Notes: generated by a model not told the origin, from the sequence alone. Shown: positions 17,014-26,338, counted from the first letter of the stretch. The stretch is DNA of 64,000 nt from Pseudoalteromonas piscicida (GCF_002744175.1 NZ_NKHF01000055.1:49987-113986); one strand, 5' to 3'. Numbers and translations: made by a program.

Positions 17014-18663
17014 ATGATGAAACAGTGGTTTAAGTCAGGTTCTCCGTGGATCTGGATGACAGGTGGCGCGGTCAGTATTAGTTTGATTTCCGTAATTGGA
17101 CTACTTGCGATGATCGCGTGGAAAGGACTGAGCTTTTTCTGGCCGTCGCAAGTTGTAGAAATGCAGCTTGACGGATCAGTAGCAAAACAAACCGTGATCG
17201 GTGAAATCTATGACCGTGAAATGGTTCCTAAATCGCGCCTTGAAGCAGCCGGATATGATCTGTCTGATTATGACGGGGAGAATGTCGAGCGTTTATTATT
17301 AAAAACAGGTAACCGTGAATACGTAGAGTTAGACTTTAGATGGGTATTGTCAACCGACATTCAGAGCCAGTCCAAACCGGCTGACTTAGCAGTATTTGAG
17401 CGAAGTAAGAATGGTAATTTCTATGGTTATGTCACACGCGTTTTAGAAGACGGCAAAGTGGTGACAGATCAACCCGTAGAAAAACTCCATGAGTTAGTTG
17501 AACGTGCAGTGGACCTTAATGAAGAAGCACTAGACCTGCAAAATAGTGAAATTGGTCATATCAACTACGAGCTTGAGCGTTTACGCTTAAAAGAGAAGTC
17601 TTATCAGCTAGATAATGAGCTTACTGATGAAAAGCTAGCTGAGCTGAACGCGCGTCGTGCTGAGCTGCGTGAAGATTACAAAGTATTCGAAAAGCGTTTA
17701 TTTGAACTAAGAAAGCAAGCAAAGCGCGACCAAGTTGTTGTCCGTGATATGCGTGGTGAAGAAGTAACGCTACCTTTATACCAAGTATTGGATGTATGGT
17801 TCCCTAATGACATGGGCTTTTTTGCAAAAGTGGGCCACTACTTAGTGCAAATTAGCAAGTTTGTAAGCGATGACCCTCGTGAAGCGAATACCGAAGGCGG
17901 AGTATTCCCAGCTATTTTTGGTACTGTATTCATGGTGATGTTAATGGCTGTGATTGTGACGCCATTTGGTGTGGTTGCAGCAATTTACTTGCACGAGTAT
18001 GCCGCAAAAAATGCAGTGACTAAGATGATCCGTATCGCGGTAATTAACCTCGCAGGTGTACCATCTATTGTATATGGTGTATTTGGTCTCGGTTTCTTTG
18101 TTTACATGCTAGGTGGCTCAATTGATGAATTGTTCTACCCTGAAGCAGCGCCAAGTCCTGTATTTGGTACTCCAGGTGTTATTTGGTCGGCGCTAACGTT
18201 GGCAATTTTAACTTTACCTGTGGTTATTGTTTCCACAGAAGAAGGTTTATCTCGTATTCCAAGTTCAGTCCGTCACGGCTCTTTGGCACTTGGCGCAACC
18301 AAAGCAGAAACTCTATGGCGCATTATAGTGCCAATGGCTAGTCCGGCAATTATGACTGGCTTGATCCTTGCGGTTGCGCGTGCGGCTGGTGAGGTAGCTC
18401 CTCTGATGCTGGTTGGTGTGGTAAAAATGGCACCAACACTACCGTTAGATGGAAACTTCCCCTATATTCATTTGGATCGTAAGTTTATGCACTTAGGATT
18501 CCATATTTATGATGTTGGCTTCCAAAGCCCGAATGTTGAAGCTGCTAGACCTTTGGTTTATGCAACCGCGTTCCTATTGGTTACGGTGATTATTGCACTG
18601 AATATTACCGCCATCGGTATTCGTAACCACTTACGCGAAAAATTCAGATCGTTAGAGCATTAA
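17014..18663 (+). CDS. pstA: phosphate ABC transporter permease PstA with coiled-coil insertion
   Basis: The second Pst permease, 549 residues. A helix near residues 15-38 is followed by a large soluble region containing a coiled coil (about residues 165-240, VDLNEEALDLQNSEIGHINY onward, rich in Glu, Leu and Arg). The canonical core follows from about residue 295 (VFPAIFGTVFMVMLMAVIVT; HGSLALGATKAETLWRIIV). It starts 15 nt after pstC. The coiled coil is absent from the short E. coli PstA and may pair with the PstC periplasmic domain (inference). Confidence 0.93.
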   Translation: MMKQWFKSGSPWIWMTGGAVSISLISVIGLLAMIAWKGLSFFWPSQVVEMQLDGSVAKQTVIGEIYDREMVPKSRLEAAGYDLSDYDGENVERLLLKTGNREYVELDFRWVLSTDIQSQSKPADLAVFERSKNGNFYGYVTRVLEDGKVVTDQPVEKLHELVERAVDLNEEALDLQNSEIGHINYELERLRLKEKSYQLDNELTDEKLAELNARRAELREDYKVFEKRLFELRKQAKRDQVVVRDMRGEEVTLPLYQVLDVWFPNDMGFFAKVGHYLVQISKFVSDDPREANTEGGVFPAIFGTVFMVMLMAVIVTPFGVVAAIYLHEYAAKNAVTKMIRIAVINLAGVPSIVYGVFGLGFFVYMLGGSIDELFYPEAAPSPVFGTPGVIWSALTLAILTLPVVIVSTEEGLSRIPSSVRHGSLALGATKAETLWRIIVPMASPAIMTGLILAVARAAGEVAPLMLVGVVKMAPTLPLDGNFPYIHLDRKFMHLGFHIYDVGFQSPNVEAARPLVYATAFLLVTVIIALNITAIGIRNHLREKFRSLEH

Positions 18664-18690
18664 TAGTAAAGATTTTTAATAGGTAAAAAC

Positions 18691-19518
18691 ATGATTACAG
18701 TAGCGCCAGAAGTCAATCAAGCAAACGGCAATAACAAGCTTGATTTAGAAAACTTAAGTCCAGAACTCACCGCACTAGAGATCAAAAACCTAGATCTTTA
18801 CTATGGTGATAAACAAGCCCTTAGCAACGTCAATATGTTGATCCCAAAAGGGCAGGTAACCGCGTTTATCGGTCCATCGGGTTGTGGTAAGTCAACGTTA
18901 CTACGTTGTATTAACCGCATGAACGACTTGGTTGATAGCTGTCGTATTGAAGGTGAAATCAACCTTCAAGGACAGAACATTTATGATAAGAGCGTAGATG
19001 TTGCAGCACTGCGCCGTAACGTAGGCATGGTATTCCAAAGGCCAAACCCATTCCCTAAGTCAATTTATGAGAATGTGGTATATGGACTACGCTTACAGGG
19101 GATCAAAGACAAGCGTAAACTTGATGAAGTAGTAGAAAAGTCGCTCCGTGGTGCTGCGTTGTGGGATGAAGTAAAAGATAGACTACACGACAGTGCTTTT
19201 GGCTTATCAGGTGGTCAGCAACAGCGTTTGGTAATTGCACGCTCAATTGCCATTGAGCCTGAAGTATTGCTATTGGACGAACCAACATCAGCACTTGACC
19301 CTATTTCAACATTAGTTATTGAAGAACTCATTAACGACCTGAAAAACAAGTATACTGTAGTTATCGTTACACATAACATGCAACAAGCTGCACGTGTATC
19401 AGACCAAACTGCGTTTATGTATATGGGTGAGTTAATTGAGTATGCAGATACCAATACCTTATTCACCACGCCGTCTAAGAAGAAAACAGAAGACTATATT
19501 ACAGGTCGTTACGGTTAA
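18691..19518 (+). CDS. pstB: phosphate ABC transporter ATPase PstB
   Basis: PstB powers phosphate import. The 275 residues contain Walker A (GPSGCGKST), Q-loop ([13 protein letters not shown], typical of PstB), the signature LSGGQQQR and Walker B with D-loop ([13 protein letters not shown]), and the H-loop VIVTHNM. A leader of about 25 residues precedes the ATPase fold. Third gene of pstCAB-phoU. No pstS or phoBR lies in the window, so the binding protein must be encoded elsewhere. Confidence 0.97.
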   Translation: MITVAPEVNQANGNNKLDLENLSPELTALEIKNLDLYYGDKQALSNVNMLIPKGQVTAFIGPSGCGKSTLLRCINRMNDLVDSCRIEGEINLQGQNIYDKSVDVAALRRNVGMVFQRPNPFPKSIYENVVYGLRLQGIKDKRKLDEVVEKSLRGAALWDEVKDRLHDSAFGLSGGQQQRLVIARSIAIEPEVLLLDEPTSALDPISTLVIEELINDLKNKYTVVIVTHNMQQAARVSDQTAFMYMGELIEYADTNTLFTTPSKKKTEDYITGRYG

Positions 19519-19541
19519 GGCGAGCTTGCGAGGAGAATATA

Positions 19542-20243
19542 ATGGAACACAATATTAATAAGCACATTTCTGGCCGCTTTAACGAAGAGCTAGAAAACGT
19601 GAGAAATCACGTATTGAGTATGGGTGGCTTGGTTGAGCAGCAGTTAAATACTGCCCTTGATGCGGTTAACCATAACGACGCTGAAAAAGCTAAAAAAGTC
19701 AGCCAGAATGACTACAAAGTAAACGCAATGGAAGTCAATATTGACGAAGAGTGTACGCGTATCATCGCTAAGCGTCAGCCAGCGGCCAGTGACTTACGCC
19801 TGGTGGTTGCGATTGCAAAAACCATTGCAGATCTTGAGCGTATTGGTGATGAGGCTGAGCGTATCGCGAAAGTGGCACTAGACTCGTTTACCAAAGATCA
19901 GCAAGATTTATTGGTCAACATCGATAACATGGGCCGTCAAGTATCACAGATGCTTCACGATGTACTAGATGCATTTGCACGTATGGATGCGCAAAAGGCG
20001 TTTGAAGTACACAAAGCGGATGCAAAAGTTGACCGTGAATACGAAGCCGTTACCCGTCAAATTATGACATATATGATGGAAGACCCTCGCTCTATTCCTA
20101 AAATTATGGATTTAATTTGGTCTGTGCGTTCATTAGAGCGTATTGGCGATCGCTGTCAGAATATTGCGGAATACGTAATTTATTTTGTAAATGGCAAAGA
20201 TATTCGCCATACATCTCAAGAAGATATCGCAAAAACCTTGTGA
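19542..20243 (+). CDS. phoU: phosphate signalling protein PhoU
   Basis: PhoU links Pst transport to the PhoR/PhoB system and restrains it when phosphate is plentiful. The 233 residues form two repeated three-helix bundles with the metal-binding style motifs RIGDEAERIAK and RIGDRCQNIAEY. The ribosome binding site GAGGAG precedes the ATG. It is the last gene of the operon, 23 nt after pstB. Confidence 0.96.
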   Translation: MEHNINKHISGRFNEELENVRNHVLSMGGLVEQQLNTALDAVNHNDAEKAKKVSQNDYKVNAMEVNIDEECTRIIAKRQPAASDLRLVVAIAKTIADLERIGDEAERIAKVALDSFTKDQQDLLVNIDNMGRQVSQMLHDVLDAFARMDAQKAFEVHKADAKVDREYEAVTRQIMTYMMEDPRSIPKIMDLIWSVRSLERIGDRCQNIAEYVIYFVNGKDIRHTSQEDIAKTL

Positions 20244-20257
20244 TGCTTATCAACTAG

Positions 20258-20278
20258 TTGCGCGCCTAGAGCGCGCAA
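20258..20278 (+). terminator. GC-rich hairpin after phoU
   Basis: TTGCGCGC at 20258-20265 pairs with GCGCGCAA at 20271-20278 around CTAGA, followed by TTTC. It is placed to end the pst-phoU transcript, although its T tract is short. Confidence 0.6.
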
Positions 20279-20385
20279 TTTCATAGTAAGTTCATTTAAA
20301 CTTGCAATAAAACCGTTCACAACGGCGCTCAATGCTGTAAAATTACTCTTTGCACATGCATACAAATATGATTTAAGGGTCAGTT

Positions 20386-21062
20386 ATGCCTAGTAACGCG
20401 TTTTTAGGAGTATTTGCTAAATCTCCTATTAAGCCAATTGAAGAGCATATAAAAATAGTTCATCAAGCCAGTGCGGCTTTGATCCCATTTTTTAACCATG
20501 TCTTCAAAGAGGAGTGGGCGGAAGCGGATGCGATTCGCATTGAAATCCGCAACCTTGAGCGTGAAGCAGATGAACTTAAACGTGAAGTGCGTTTACAGTT
20601 GCCTCGCGGTCTATTTATGCCAGTAGAACGGACTGACTTACTGGAACTTATTACTCACCAAGATAAGATTGCCAACAAAGCGAAAGATATCGCAGGTCGC
20701 GTTATCGGTCGTGAAATGGTTATCCCTGAATCCATTCAAAAAGACTTTCTTGCTTACGTCACTCGTTGTGTTGACGCAACTAAACAAGCTTCAGAAGCGA
20801 TTAATGAGCTAGATGAATTGCTTGAGACTGGCTTTAAAGGCCGTGAAGTCACTTTAGTTGAAAAAATGCTCGTTGAGTTGATGCGATTGAGCAAGATACC
20901 GACGAAATGCAGATTAAAATTCGTCAAGAGTTACGCGCTGTAGAAAGCCAGCTAAATCCAATCGATGCAATGTTTTTATACAAAATCATTGAGTGGGTTG
21001 GTGGCCTTGCTGATATTGCAGAGCGCGTTGGTTCACGTCTTGAGCTGATGTTAGCTCGTTAA
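20386..21062 (+). pseudogene. DUF47/TIGR00153 Pit accessory protein, frame broken by one base
   Basis: PhoU-like DUF47 proteins accompany Pit phosphate transporters and modulate them. The first 165 codons read as the family (KSPIKPIEEHIKIVHQASAA; LPRGLFMPVERTDLLELITH). At 20880/20881 the sequence GAGTTGATGCG shifts frame; adding one G (GAGTTGGATGCG) restores ELDAIEQDTDEMQIKIRQEL and then MFLYKIIEWVGGLADIAERV to a stop at 21060-21062, giving the family length of about 225 aa. As written, translation ends at 20943 after about 20 wrong residues. Sequencing error and real mutation are both possible. pitA starts 36 nt downstream in the same operon. Confidence 0.88.
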
Positions 21063-21098
21063 TAAAAATCGATCTTTTAAAATAAAGTAAGGTTTCTT

Positions 21099-22367
21099 AT
21101 GGATATCATTGCATCCTACGGCACAGTATTGGTTTTAATTGCCGCAGCAGTTGGTTTCTTTATGGCTTATGGTATTGGCGCAAACGATGTTGCGAATGCT
21201 ATGGGTACTTCAGTAGGCTCAAAAGCGCTTACTATTAAACAAGCAATTATTATTGCTATGATCTTTGAATTCGCCGGTGCTTATCTTGCAGGTGGTGAGG
21301 TAACCTCAACAATCCGTAAAGGGATTATTGATTCAACGCCTTTTCTAGATATTCCTGAATTAATGATATTAGGGATGATCGCGGCTCTTTTTGCTGCGGG
21401 CGCGTGGTTATTGCTAGCTTCTATGCTGGGATGGCCGGTATCGACTACACACTCAATCATCGGTGCTATCATTGGTTTTGCATTAGTTGCTGTTGGCAGC
21501 GAAGCTATCCAGTGGGGTAAGGTTGCTGGTATTGTGGGTAGTTGGATTGTGACCCCAGCTATTTCAGGTTTTATCGCCTATCTTATCTTTATGAGTGCCC
21601 AAAAGCTGATTTTTGACACCAATAAGCCATTAGAAAATGCCAAGCGCTTTGTACCGATCTACATGGGCCTAGCAGGTTTTGTGATGTCATTGGTGACGAT
21701 TAAAAAAGGCCTGAAGCACATAGGTATTCAGATGGGCACCTTTGAAGGTTTTGCACTGGCCATTGGTATTGCGGTTATCATTGCTATCATCGGTAAGATT
21801 GCTATCGCTAAACTAAAAATGGACCCAAATGCAGACAAGCAAATGCAGTTCAACAACGTTGAGAAAGTGTTTGCTATCTTAATGGTGCTAACTGCATGTT
21901 GTATGGCATTTGCCCATGGTTCAAATGACGTTGCAAATGCAATCGGTCCACTAGCTGCGGTAGTAAACATTGTAGAAAATGATGGTGAGATTGCGAAGAA
22001 AGCAGCACTTGCTTGGTGGATCCTACCGCTAGGTGGTTTAGGTATTGTTGCTGGTCTGGCAATTCTTGGTAAGAAGGTGATTAAAACAATCGGTGAAGGT
22101 ATTACCCATTTAACTCCTAGCCGAGGTTTTGCTGCTGAACTTGCAGCCGCTTCAACAGTAGTTATTGCATCAGGTACAGGTCTACCAATCTCGACAACTC
22201 AAACCTTAGTGGGTGCGGTGCTAGGTGTAGGTATGGCACGTGGTATAGCGGCATTAAACTTAAGTGTTATCCGTAACATTGTAGTTTCTTGGGTAATTAC
22301 GTTGCCAGTTGGTGCTGCCCTTGCTATTGTTATATTCTACATTTTGAGATTAGTGTTTGGCGTTTAG
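21099..22367 (+). CDS. pitA: low-affinity inorganic phosphate transporter (Pit family)
   Basis: Pit proteins import metal phosphate driven by protons. The 422 residues contain about ten membrane helices and two inverted family signatures: GIGANDVANAMGTSVGS near the N-terminus and FAHGSNDVANAIGPLAAVV near residue 270, with GWPVSTTHSIIGA and GLPISTTQTLVGA as the paired second motifs. At 422 residues it is shorter than E. coli PitA (499). It follows the DUF47 gene and ends at a strong terminator. Confidence 0.93.
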   Translation: MDIIASYGTVLVLIAAAVGFFMAYGIGANDVANAMGTSVGSKALTIKQAIIIAMIFEFAGAYLAGGEVTSTIRKGIIDSTPFLDIPELMILGMIAALFAAGAWLLLASMLGWPVSTTHSIIGAIIGFALVAVGSEAIQWGKVAGIVGSWIVTPAISGFIAYLIFMSAQKLIFDTNKPLENAKRFVPIYMGLAGFVMSLVTIKKGLKHIGIQMGTFEGFALAIGIAVIIAIIGKIAIAKLKMDPNADKQMQFNNVEKVFAILMVLTACCMAFAHGSNDVANAIGPLAAVVNIVENDGEIAKKAALAWWILPLGGLGIVAGLAILGKKVIKTIGEGITHLTPSRGFAAELAAASTVVIASGTGLPISTTQTLVGAVLGVGMARGIAALNLSVIRNIVVSWVITLPVGAALAIVIFYILRLVFGV

Positions 22368-22408
22368 AAATAAACCACACCTTTTCAAAAAGACAGACTT
22401 TTAGCTTG

Positions 22409-22446
22409 AAAAGATCTCAACACCTTTGGTGTTGGGGTCTTTTTAT
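22409..22446 (+). terminator. intrinsic terminator after pitA
   Basis: AACACC-TTT-GGTGTT forms the core, extended by AAGATC/GGTCTT, and is followed by TTTTTATTT. Classic rho-independent form. Confidence 0.88.
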
Positions 22447-22476
22447 TTGTGCTGTTGAAAATTAAGAGTAAAGCTT

Positions 22477-23394
22477 GTGACGAATTTACCTAGTATCAAA
22501 CAACTACAATACCTGCTTGCGGTGCATCAGCACCAACATTTTGGTCGTGCAGCTGAAGCCTGCTTTATTGGTCAATCGACATTGAGTAGCGCGATACAAA
22601 ACTTAGAGGAAACATTAGGCTGTCAGCTTATTGAACGAGAAAATCGTAGCTTAATGTTTACCGATATCGGTGAGGAAGTGGTTGAGCGAGCACGGAAGAT
22701 AATCGACGACACCATGAGTGTAAAAGAGCTTACCAAGAGTTATAAAAACCCGCTATCTGGCAAGCTTACGCTTGGGATCATTCCCACCGTCGCGAGCTTT
22801 ATCGCTGCACCGCTCTATCAAGCTTGTAAAAAAGAGTTCGAAGCGCTTAATCTGGTGTTAGTTGAAGATACCAGTGATAATTTGCTAGATAAACTCGAGC
22901 ATGGTCACATTGATATGGCCATGCTGGCCTTACCATATCGAACAGATAAGTTTCATACACAGGTGTTAGCAAAAGACCACTTTAGTTTGGTTCGCCATCA
23001 AGACTACAGCGTACCAGAGCCAATAGAAGACTTTAATTTGCTACCTGAACAGAGCGTATTCTTACTAGAGAAAGAGCACTGTATGACGGGGCATGCGCTG
23101 AGTGCTTGCCATTTAAATCGGAATGCTTGTATCAACCCATTTGAAGCCGCCAACCTGCATACCTTACTGAGCATGGTAGAGTATAAAAACGGTGTGACTT
23201 TTTTACCTCAAATGGCAATTAATGCCGGCATTTTGGAAGGCAAGCCTTTGGTTGCTATGCCACCACAAGACCATGCATATCGCGAGATAGGGTTGATTTG
23301 GCGTCGTACAACCGGTCGAATAAGAGACTTTAGACTGTTTAGCGAGTTTGCTAAAACTGAAATCCAAGCATATTGTGATGAACAGCTAGATTGA
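22477..23394 (+). CDS. oxyR: OxyR-type LysR regulator
   Basis: LysR-type regulator of 305 residues with an N-terminal winged helix-turn-helix (HFGRAAEACFIGQSTLSSAI). The effector domain contains HCMTGHALSAC, whose two Cys residues are spaced as Cys199 and Cys208 of OxyR (C-x8-C), supporting peroxide sensing by a disulfide switch. GVTFLPQMAINAG corresponds to the OxyR GITLLP region. The start is GTG at 22477 with AAGAG upstream. The two redox Cys give good confidence in the OxyR identity; no catalase or ahpC lies next to it. Confidence 0.87.
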   Translation: MTNLPSIKQLQYLLAVHQHQHFGRAAEACFIGQSTLSSAIQNLEETLGCQLIERENRSLMFTDIGEEVVERARKIIDDTMSVKELTKSYKNPLSGKLTLGIIPTVASFIAAPLYQACKKEFEALNLVLVEDTSDNLLDKLEHGHIDMAMLALPYRTDKFHTQVLAKDHFSLVRHQDYSVPEPIEDFNLLPEQSVFLLEKEHCMTGHALSACHLNRNACINPFEAANLHTLLSMVEYKNGVTFLPQMAINAGILEGKPLVAMPPQDHAYREIGLIWRRTTGRIRDFRLFSEFAKTEIQAYCDEQLD

Positions 23395-23455
23395 CCCTGA
23401 AAAAATGTTATATTAATCTTGTGTTTCTTTTTTGTTATTTTAAAGGATTAAAGAA

Positions 23456-24154
23456 ATGCAAAACATCAAAACCAGCTGTTTTGGGGCTTTATTTATTTTG
23501 GCCTCTGGCGTGTTATCACCGGTGGCTCAAGCGGTTGAAGCACCTAAAAATTTAATGGAATTCTGGGAAAACTCAGCTCAGCAGGCAAAGATGCCGCTTG
23601 AGCATTATTTGAAAGCGAGTCAAGAGTTTGAACGCTTACTAAGTGGCTCGAATCCCGCAAAGTTAACGCCTTTGACTGAAACTCCAGAATATAAAGATGC
23701 CATTGTCTATGTGAGTAATGGCATTGCTATGCCAAAAGAGTTAGAACATAAACTTATCTCACGGCTCAATCAGCAAGAACAAGAGTTTGCTACTGCACTG
23801 GGTATACCTAGCGGTGAATTAAATGGTTTTCTCTCCGTATATGGTGAGTTGAGTTTGTTAGCCCGTGGAGAAATTACAACACTTGATGATAAGAAGCTCC
23901 GGCGTGTGGTCGTAAACTGCGCTGAAGATAACTGTAATTCCGGAAGCTTTGGCTCAGGTGGTTGGGCTGGATATAGCATATATATTAGCTCGCAGGCATC
24001 TAATATGGGTATTCCGTATTACAGTGATTTTTCTGTGCAATTTATCAACCGAAATAGTGGTAATGTGATTAGACACGATGTTTGGCAATACAGTCCATTT
24101 AATGCTTGGAGAGATCGAGACTACTGTGATGGATGTAAGGACGATGACAGATAA
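23456..24154 (+). CDS. secreted protein of unknown function
   Basis: This 232-residue protein has a signal peptide (cleavage probably after VAQAVEA) and AAAGGA 8 nt before the ATG. I do not recognise the family. The middle is helical and charged. The C-terminal part is Gly-, Ser- and aromatic-rich (NSGSFGSGGWAGYSIYISSQ) with Cys pairs CAEDNC and CDGC, suggesting disulfides in the periplasm or outside. It is monocistronic after oxyR. Confidence 0.7.
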   Translation: MQNIKTSCFGALFILASGVLSPVAQAVEAPKNLMEFWENSAQQAKMPLEHYLKASQEFERLLSGSNPAKLTPLTETPEYKDAIVYVSNGIAMPKELEHKLISRLNQQEQEFATALGIPSGELNGFLSVYGELSLLARGEITTLDDKKLRRVVVNCAEDNCNSGSFGSGGWAGYSIYISSQASNMGIPYYSDFSVQFINRNSGNVIRHDVWQYSPFNAWRDRDYCDGCKDDDR

Positions 24155-24175
24155 GGAGCTCTAACCTAGCCCTTC

Positions 24176-24210
24176 GTGCCGGCTCAACAACCATACCTTG
24201 GAGCTGGCAC
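24176..24210 (+). terminator. GC-rich hairpin after the secreted unknown
   Basis: GTGCCGGCTC at 24176-24185 pairs with GAGCTGGCAC at 24201-24210 (one G-U pair in RNA). No T run follows, so it may be a weak or factor-assisted terminator. The rest of the gap to 24337 is AT-rich and should hold the ECF operon promoter. Confidence 0.45.
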
Positions 24211-24337
24211 CCAACTCCTCCGCTTTACTGAATATTTGTTTATATAATTTCACAGCAGCCAACTATTGCTAATTTTTTTAATTTTAACCCCAACTTTTTT
24301 TGCTCTGACTACGATTAATAAATAAAAGAACCCATGA

Positions 24338-24886
24338 GTGAGCTGCGTGTTTTTTAATACCGAAAAACAACTTATAAAAAGAGCACTGCAAGGCAACGAA
24401 GGCGCTTGGTCTAGATTATGTGCTCAGCATCATAGCCGGGTTTACAATCAGTGTCTGAGACTCGTTGGTAACCCACAGGACGCGCTTGATATTGCGCAAG
24501 AGGTTTTTGTTAGCATGTATCGTAATCTGCATACCTTTAACGGAGATGCTAAGTTTTCGACTTGGGTATTTAAAATTACCCATGCAAGGATTGTTGATCA
24601 CATGCGTAAGCACAAGTTTGAATCGATTGAAAGCAAAGAGCCTGAAGCGCATCAACAAGGGCCTGACGTGACGATAGTGCAGCAACAAAGTAATCAGGAG
24701 GTATATACCGCCTTGAAGCAATTACCATTTGAGCAGCGGATTGTTGTTGAGCTAAAATTTTTTCAACATTACACCTTTGAAGAGATTGCAGTACAACTCG
24801 AGTTATCTAGTAATACGGTTAAAGCACGTTTATATAGTGCGTTAGGTAAAATGAAAGGGCAGCTAGAGGTGCAAAATCATGGCTAA
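24338..24886 (+). CDS. ECF-type RNA polymerase sigma factor
   Basis: A 182-residue extracytoplasmic-function sigma factor. Region 2 includes DALDIAQEVFVSMYRNLHTF and TWVFKITHARIVDHMR; region 4 has a helix-turn-helix (YTFEEIAVQLELSSNTVKAR). The only usable in-frame start is GTG 24338 (or GTG 24347). An ATG at 24334 with AAAAGAA upstream is out of frame by one base because of a T6 run at 24348-24353; with five T it would read MSELRVFNTEKQL. It overlaps the next gene by 8 nt. The target regulon is unknown. Confidence 0.85.
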   Translation: MSCVFFNTEKQLIKRALQGNEGAWSRLCAQHHSRVYNQCLRLVGNPQDALDIAQEVFVSMYRNLHTFNGDAKFSTWVFKITHARIVDHMRKHKFESIESKEPEAHQQGPDVTIVQQQSNQEVYTALKQLPFEQRIVVELKFFQHYTFEEIAVQLELSSNTVKARLYSALGKMKGQLEVQNHG

Positions 24887-25451
24887 ATTAGATGTCTTAT
24901 TTGAAAAGTGGTTAGAGGGTAACAGGCTGTCAGAAGCTGAACTGGCACAGCTACAGGCGAACGCTGAATATCTAGAAATGATGGAGGCTGCAACGCAATG
25001 GCAGCAGCATGCCAAAAACTATGAAGTACAAACGCCACCAGCACAGCTTGCGCATCAACACCGTGCGCGCGTTTGGTCGCTTGCTGCAGTTGCGGCTTGG
25101 TTAGTGGTAGGTCTTGGAGTTTCAGGCTTGTGGCTGCAAAACTTAGGGTTGCACCAGCAACTTACCGTACAGCAGACACAATTAGCGCAGCAGCAAAGTG
25201 CAATTCAAAGTATGTTAGATAAGCTGGATGACACAAAGCCCATAGACCAAACAACTCTAGTTCAGTTAGCCACGCAAGTTGTGGAGCAAAACCGTAAAGA
25301 ACGCAGTTTAGCGATGAACAACCTAGTGGATTTAATCCAAGCCCAGCGAGCGCAAGATCAAGCCCTACTCAGGCTGCAACTGAACGAGCTTGCAGAGCAA
25401 GTAGAGCAAACCCCTTCACAGAATTTAGCCCAGTATCGAGGTAACCCATGA
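24879..25451 (+). CDS. membrane-anchored anti-sigma factor candidate
   Basis: The 190 residues show a short cytoplasmic N-terminal region (about 65 aa), one transmembrane helix (SLAAVAAWLVVGLGVSGLWL) and a Gln-rich periplasmic coiled-coil tail. Position directly after an ECF sigma gene with overlapping ends and a single helix is typical of anti-sigma factors, but there is no zinc-finger HxxxCxxC motif and the family is not recognised. Ribosome binding site AGAGGTG lies inside the sigma gene. Regulation of the sigma factor is inferred from context. Confidence 0.65.
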   Translation: MAKLDVLFEKWLEGNRLSEAELAQLQANAEYLEMMEAATQWQQHAKNYEVQTPPAQLAHQHRARVWSLAAVAAWLVVGLGVSGLWLQNLGLHQQLTVQQTQLAQQQSAIQSMLDKLDDTKPIDQTTLVQLATQVVEQNRKERSLAMNNLVDLIQAQRAQDQALLRLQLNELAEQVEQTPSQNLAQYRGNP

Positions 25452-26338
25452 AAATAACAACACTTTGTTTTGGCACTATTGCAGCAATTACGTCTAGTCT
25501 TGTTCACGGGCAAGTACCAAATGACGAGCTCAAGCGTGAAGTTGCCATCTTTGAACGCGTACTAGTCAGTGCATTACAACATGATACACAAGATCAAGTG
25601 CGCAGCGTATCAGGCTACTACTTAAAAGATCAGGGGGCGGTTTTTGAATTGTCTTTAAAACGCCGTCATCGTCTGGAATGGTTATCGCATCTTGATGACT
25701 TTGATGATGTTGCAGCCATTGGTGAATTTGAGCTACCTAAGTTTGATGTAGACATTGCCGAGGTTGAATTTGCCGAGCCTATCGCTGAAGCATTCTCACA
25801 CGCATACTCAGAAGCGGCAGAAAAGGTCAAAGCCGGTGCTGAAAAGGTGCGTGAAGCCGTGGAGCAGGAAAGAGAAAATAGGATCCGATTAAGAGAACTT
25901 GAGCGTCAAAAAGCGGAATTAGAATTTGCTAAAACACACGAAAGTAACCAACAGGCTGATGAATTAACTGAATCATTAAAAGAAGTTGAGAAGCGTATAC
26001 AGAAGCTCTCACTCAAAGAGTCAGAGTTGAAGGAACTAAAAGATAAGCTTAAAGCCAGCCTTGAGGCTTCAAGAGCGAAACGACAAAAAGATCAAGCGCT
26101 GAAGCAGCAAGCCCTTGAAAAAAGCTTAACAACCAGTTTAGCGAGAAGCTTGTGTGATTATGGCGCGGGGCTTAGAAGTCTACCTGAAGATGAACACATT
26201 AGTTTTATTTACAGCGGGCTAAGTGGGCAAAAAGAAAAGCAGATTTTTGTGTATCCAAAGGCTTTAGTGCAACAGTGCGTAACAGGAAAGAAGACGGCTA
26301 AAGAGTTAAGAGAAGCGGCAGTCAGCTATCGCTTTTAG
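25448..26338 (+). CDS. periplasmic coiled-coil protein of the ECF sigma operon
   Basis: A 296-residue protein with a signal peptide (MKITTLCFGTIAAITSSLVHG) and a long Glu/Lys-rich coiled coil at about residues 118-222. The C-terminus (SLARSLCDYGAGLRSLPEDE; HISFIYSGLSGQKEKQIFVY) resembles a small folded domain and has two Cys residues. It overlaps the anti-sigma gene by 4 nt (ATGA). I do not recognise the family. As third gene of the unit it may be the sensor or the effector of the sigma system. Confidence 0.65.
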   Translation: MKITTLCFGTIAAITSSLVHGQVPNDELKREVAIFERVLVSALQHDTQDQVRSVSGYYLKDQGAVFELSLKRRHRLEWLSHLDDFDDVAAIGEFELPKFDVDIAEVEFAEPIAEAFSHAYSEAAEKVKAGAEKVREAVEQERENRIRLRELERQKAELEFAKTHESNQQADELTESLKEVEKRIQKLSLKESELKELKDKLKASLEASRAKRQKDQALKQQALEKSLTTSLARSLCDYGAGLRSLPEDEHISFIYSGLSGQKEKQIFVYPKALVQQCVTGKKTAKELREAAVSYRF

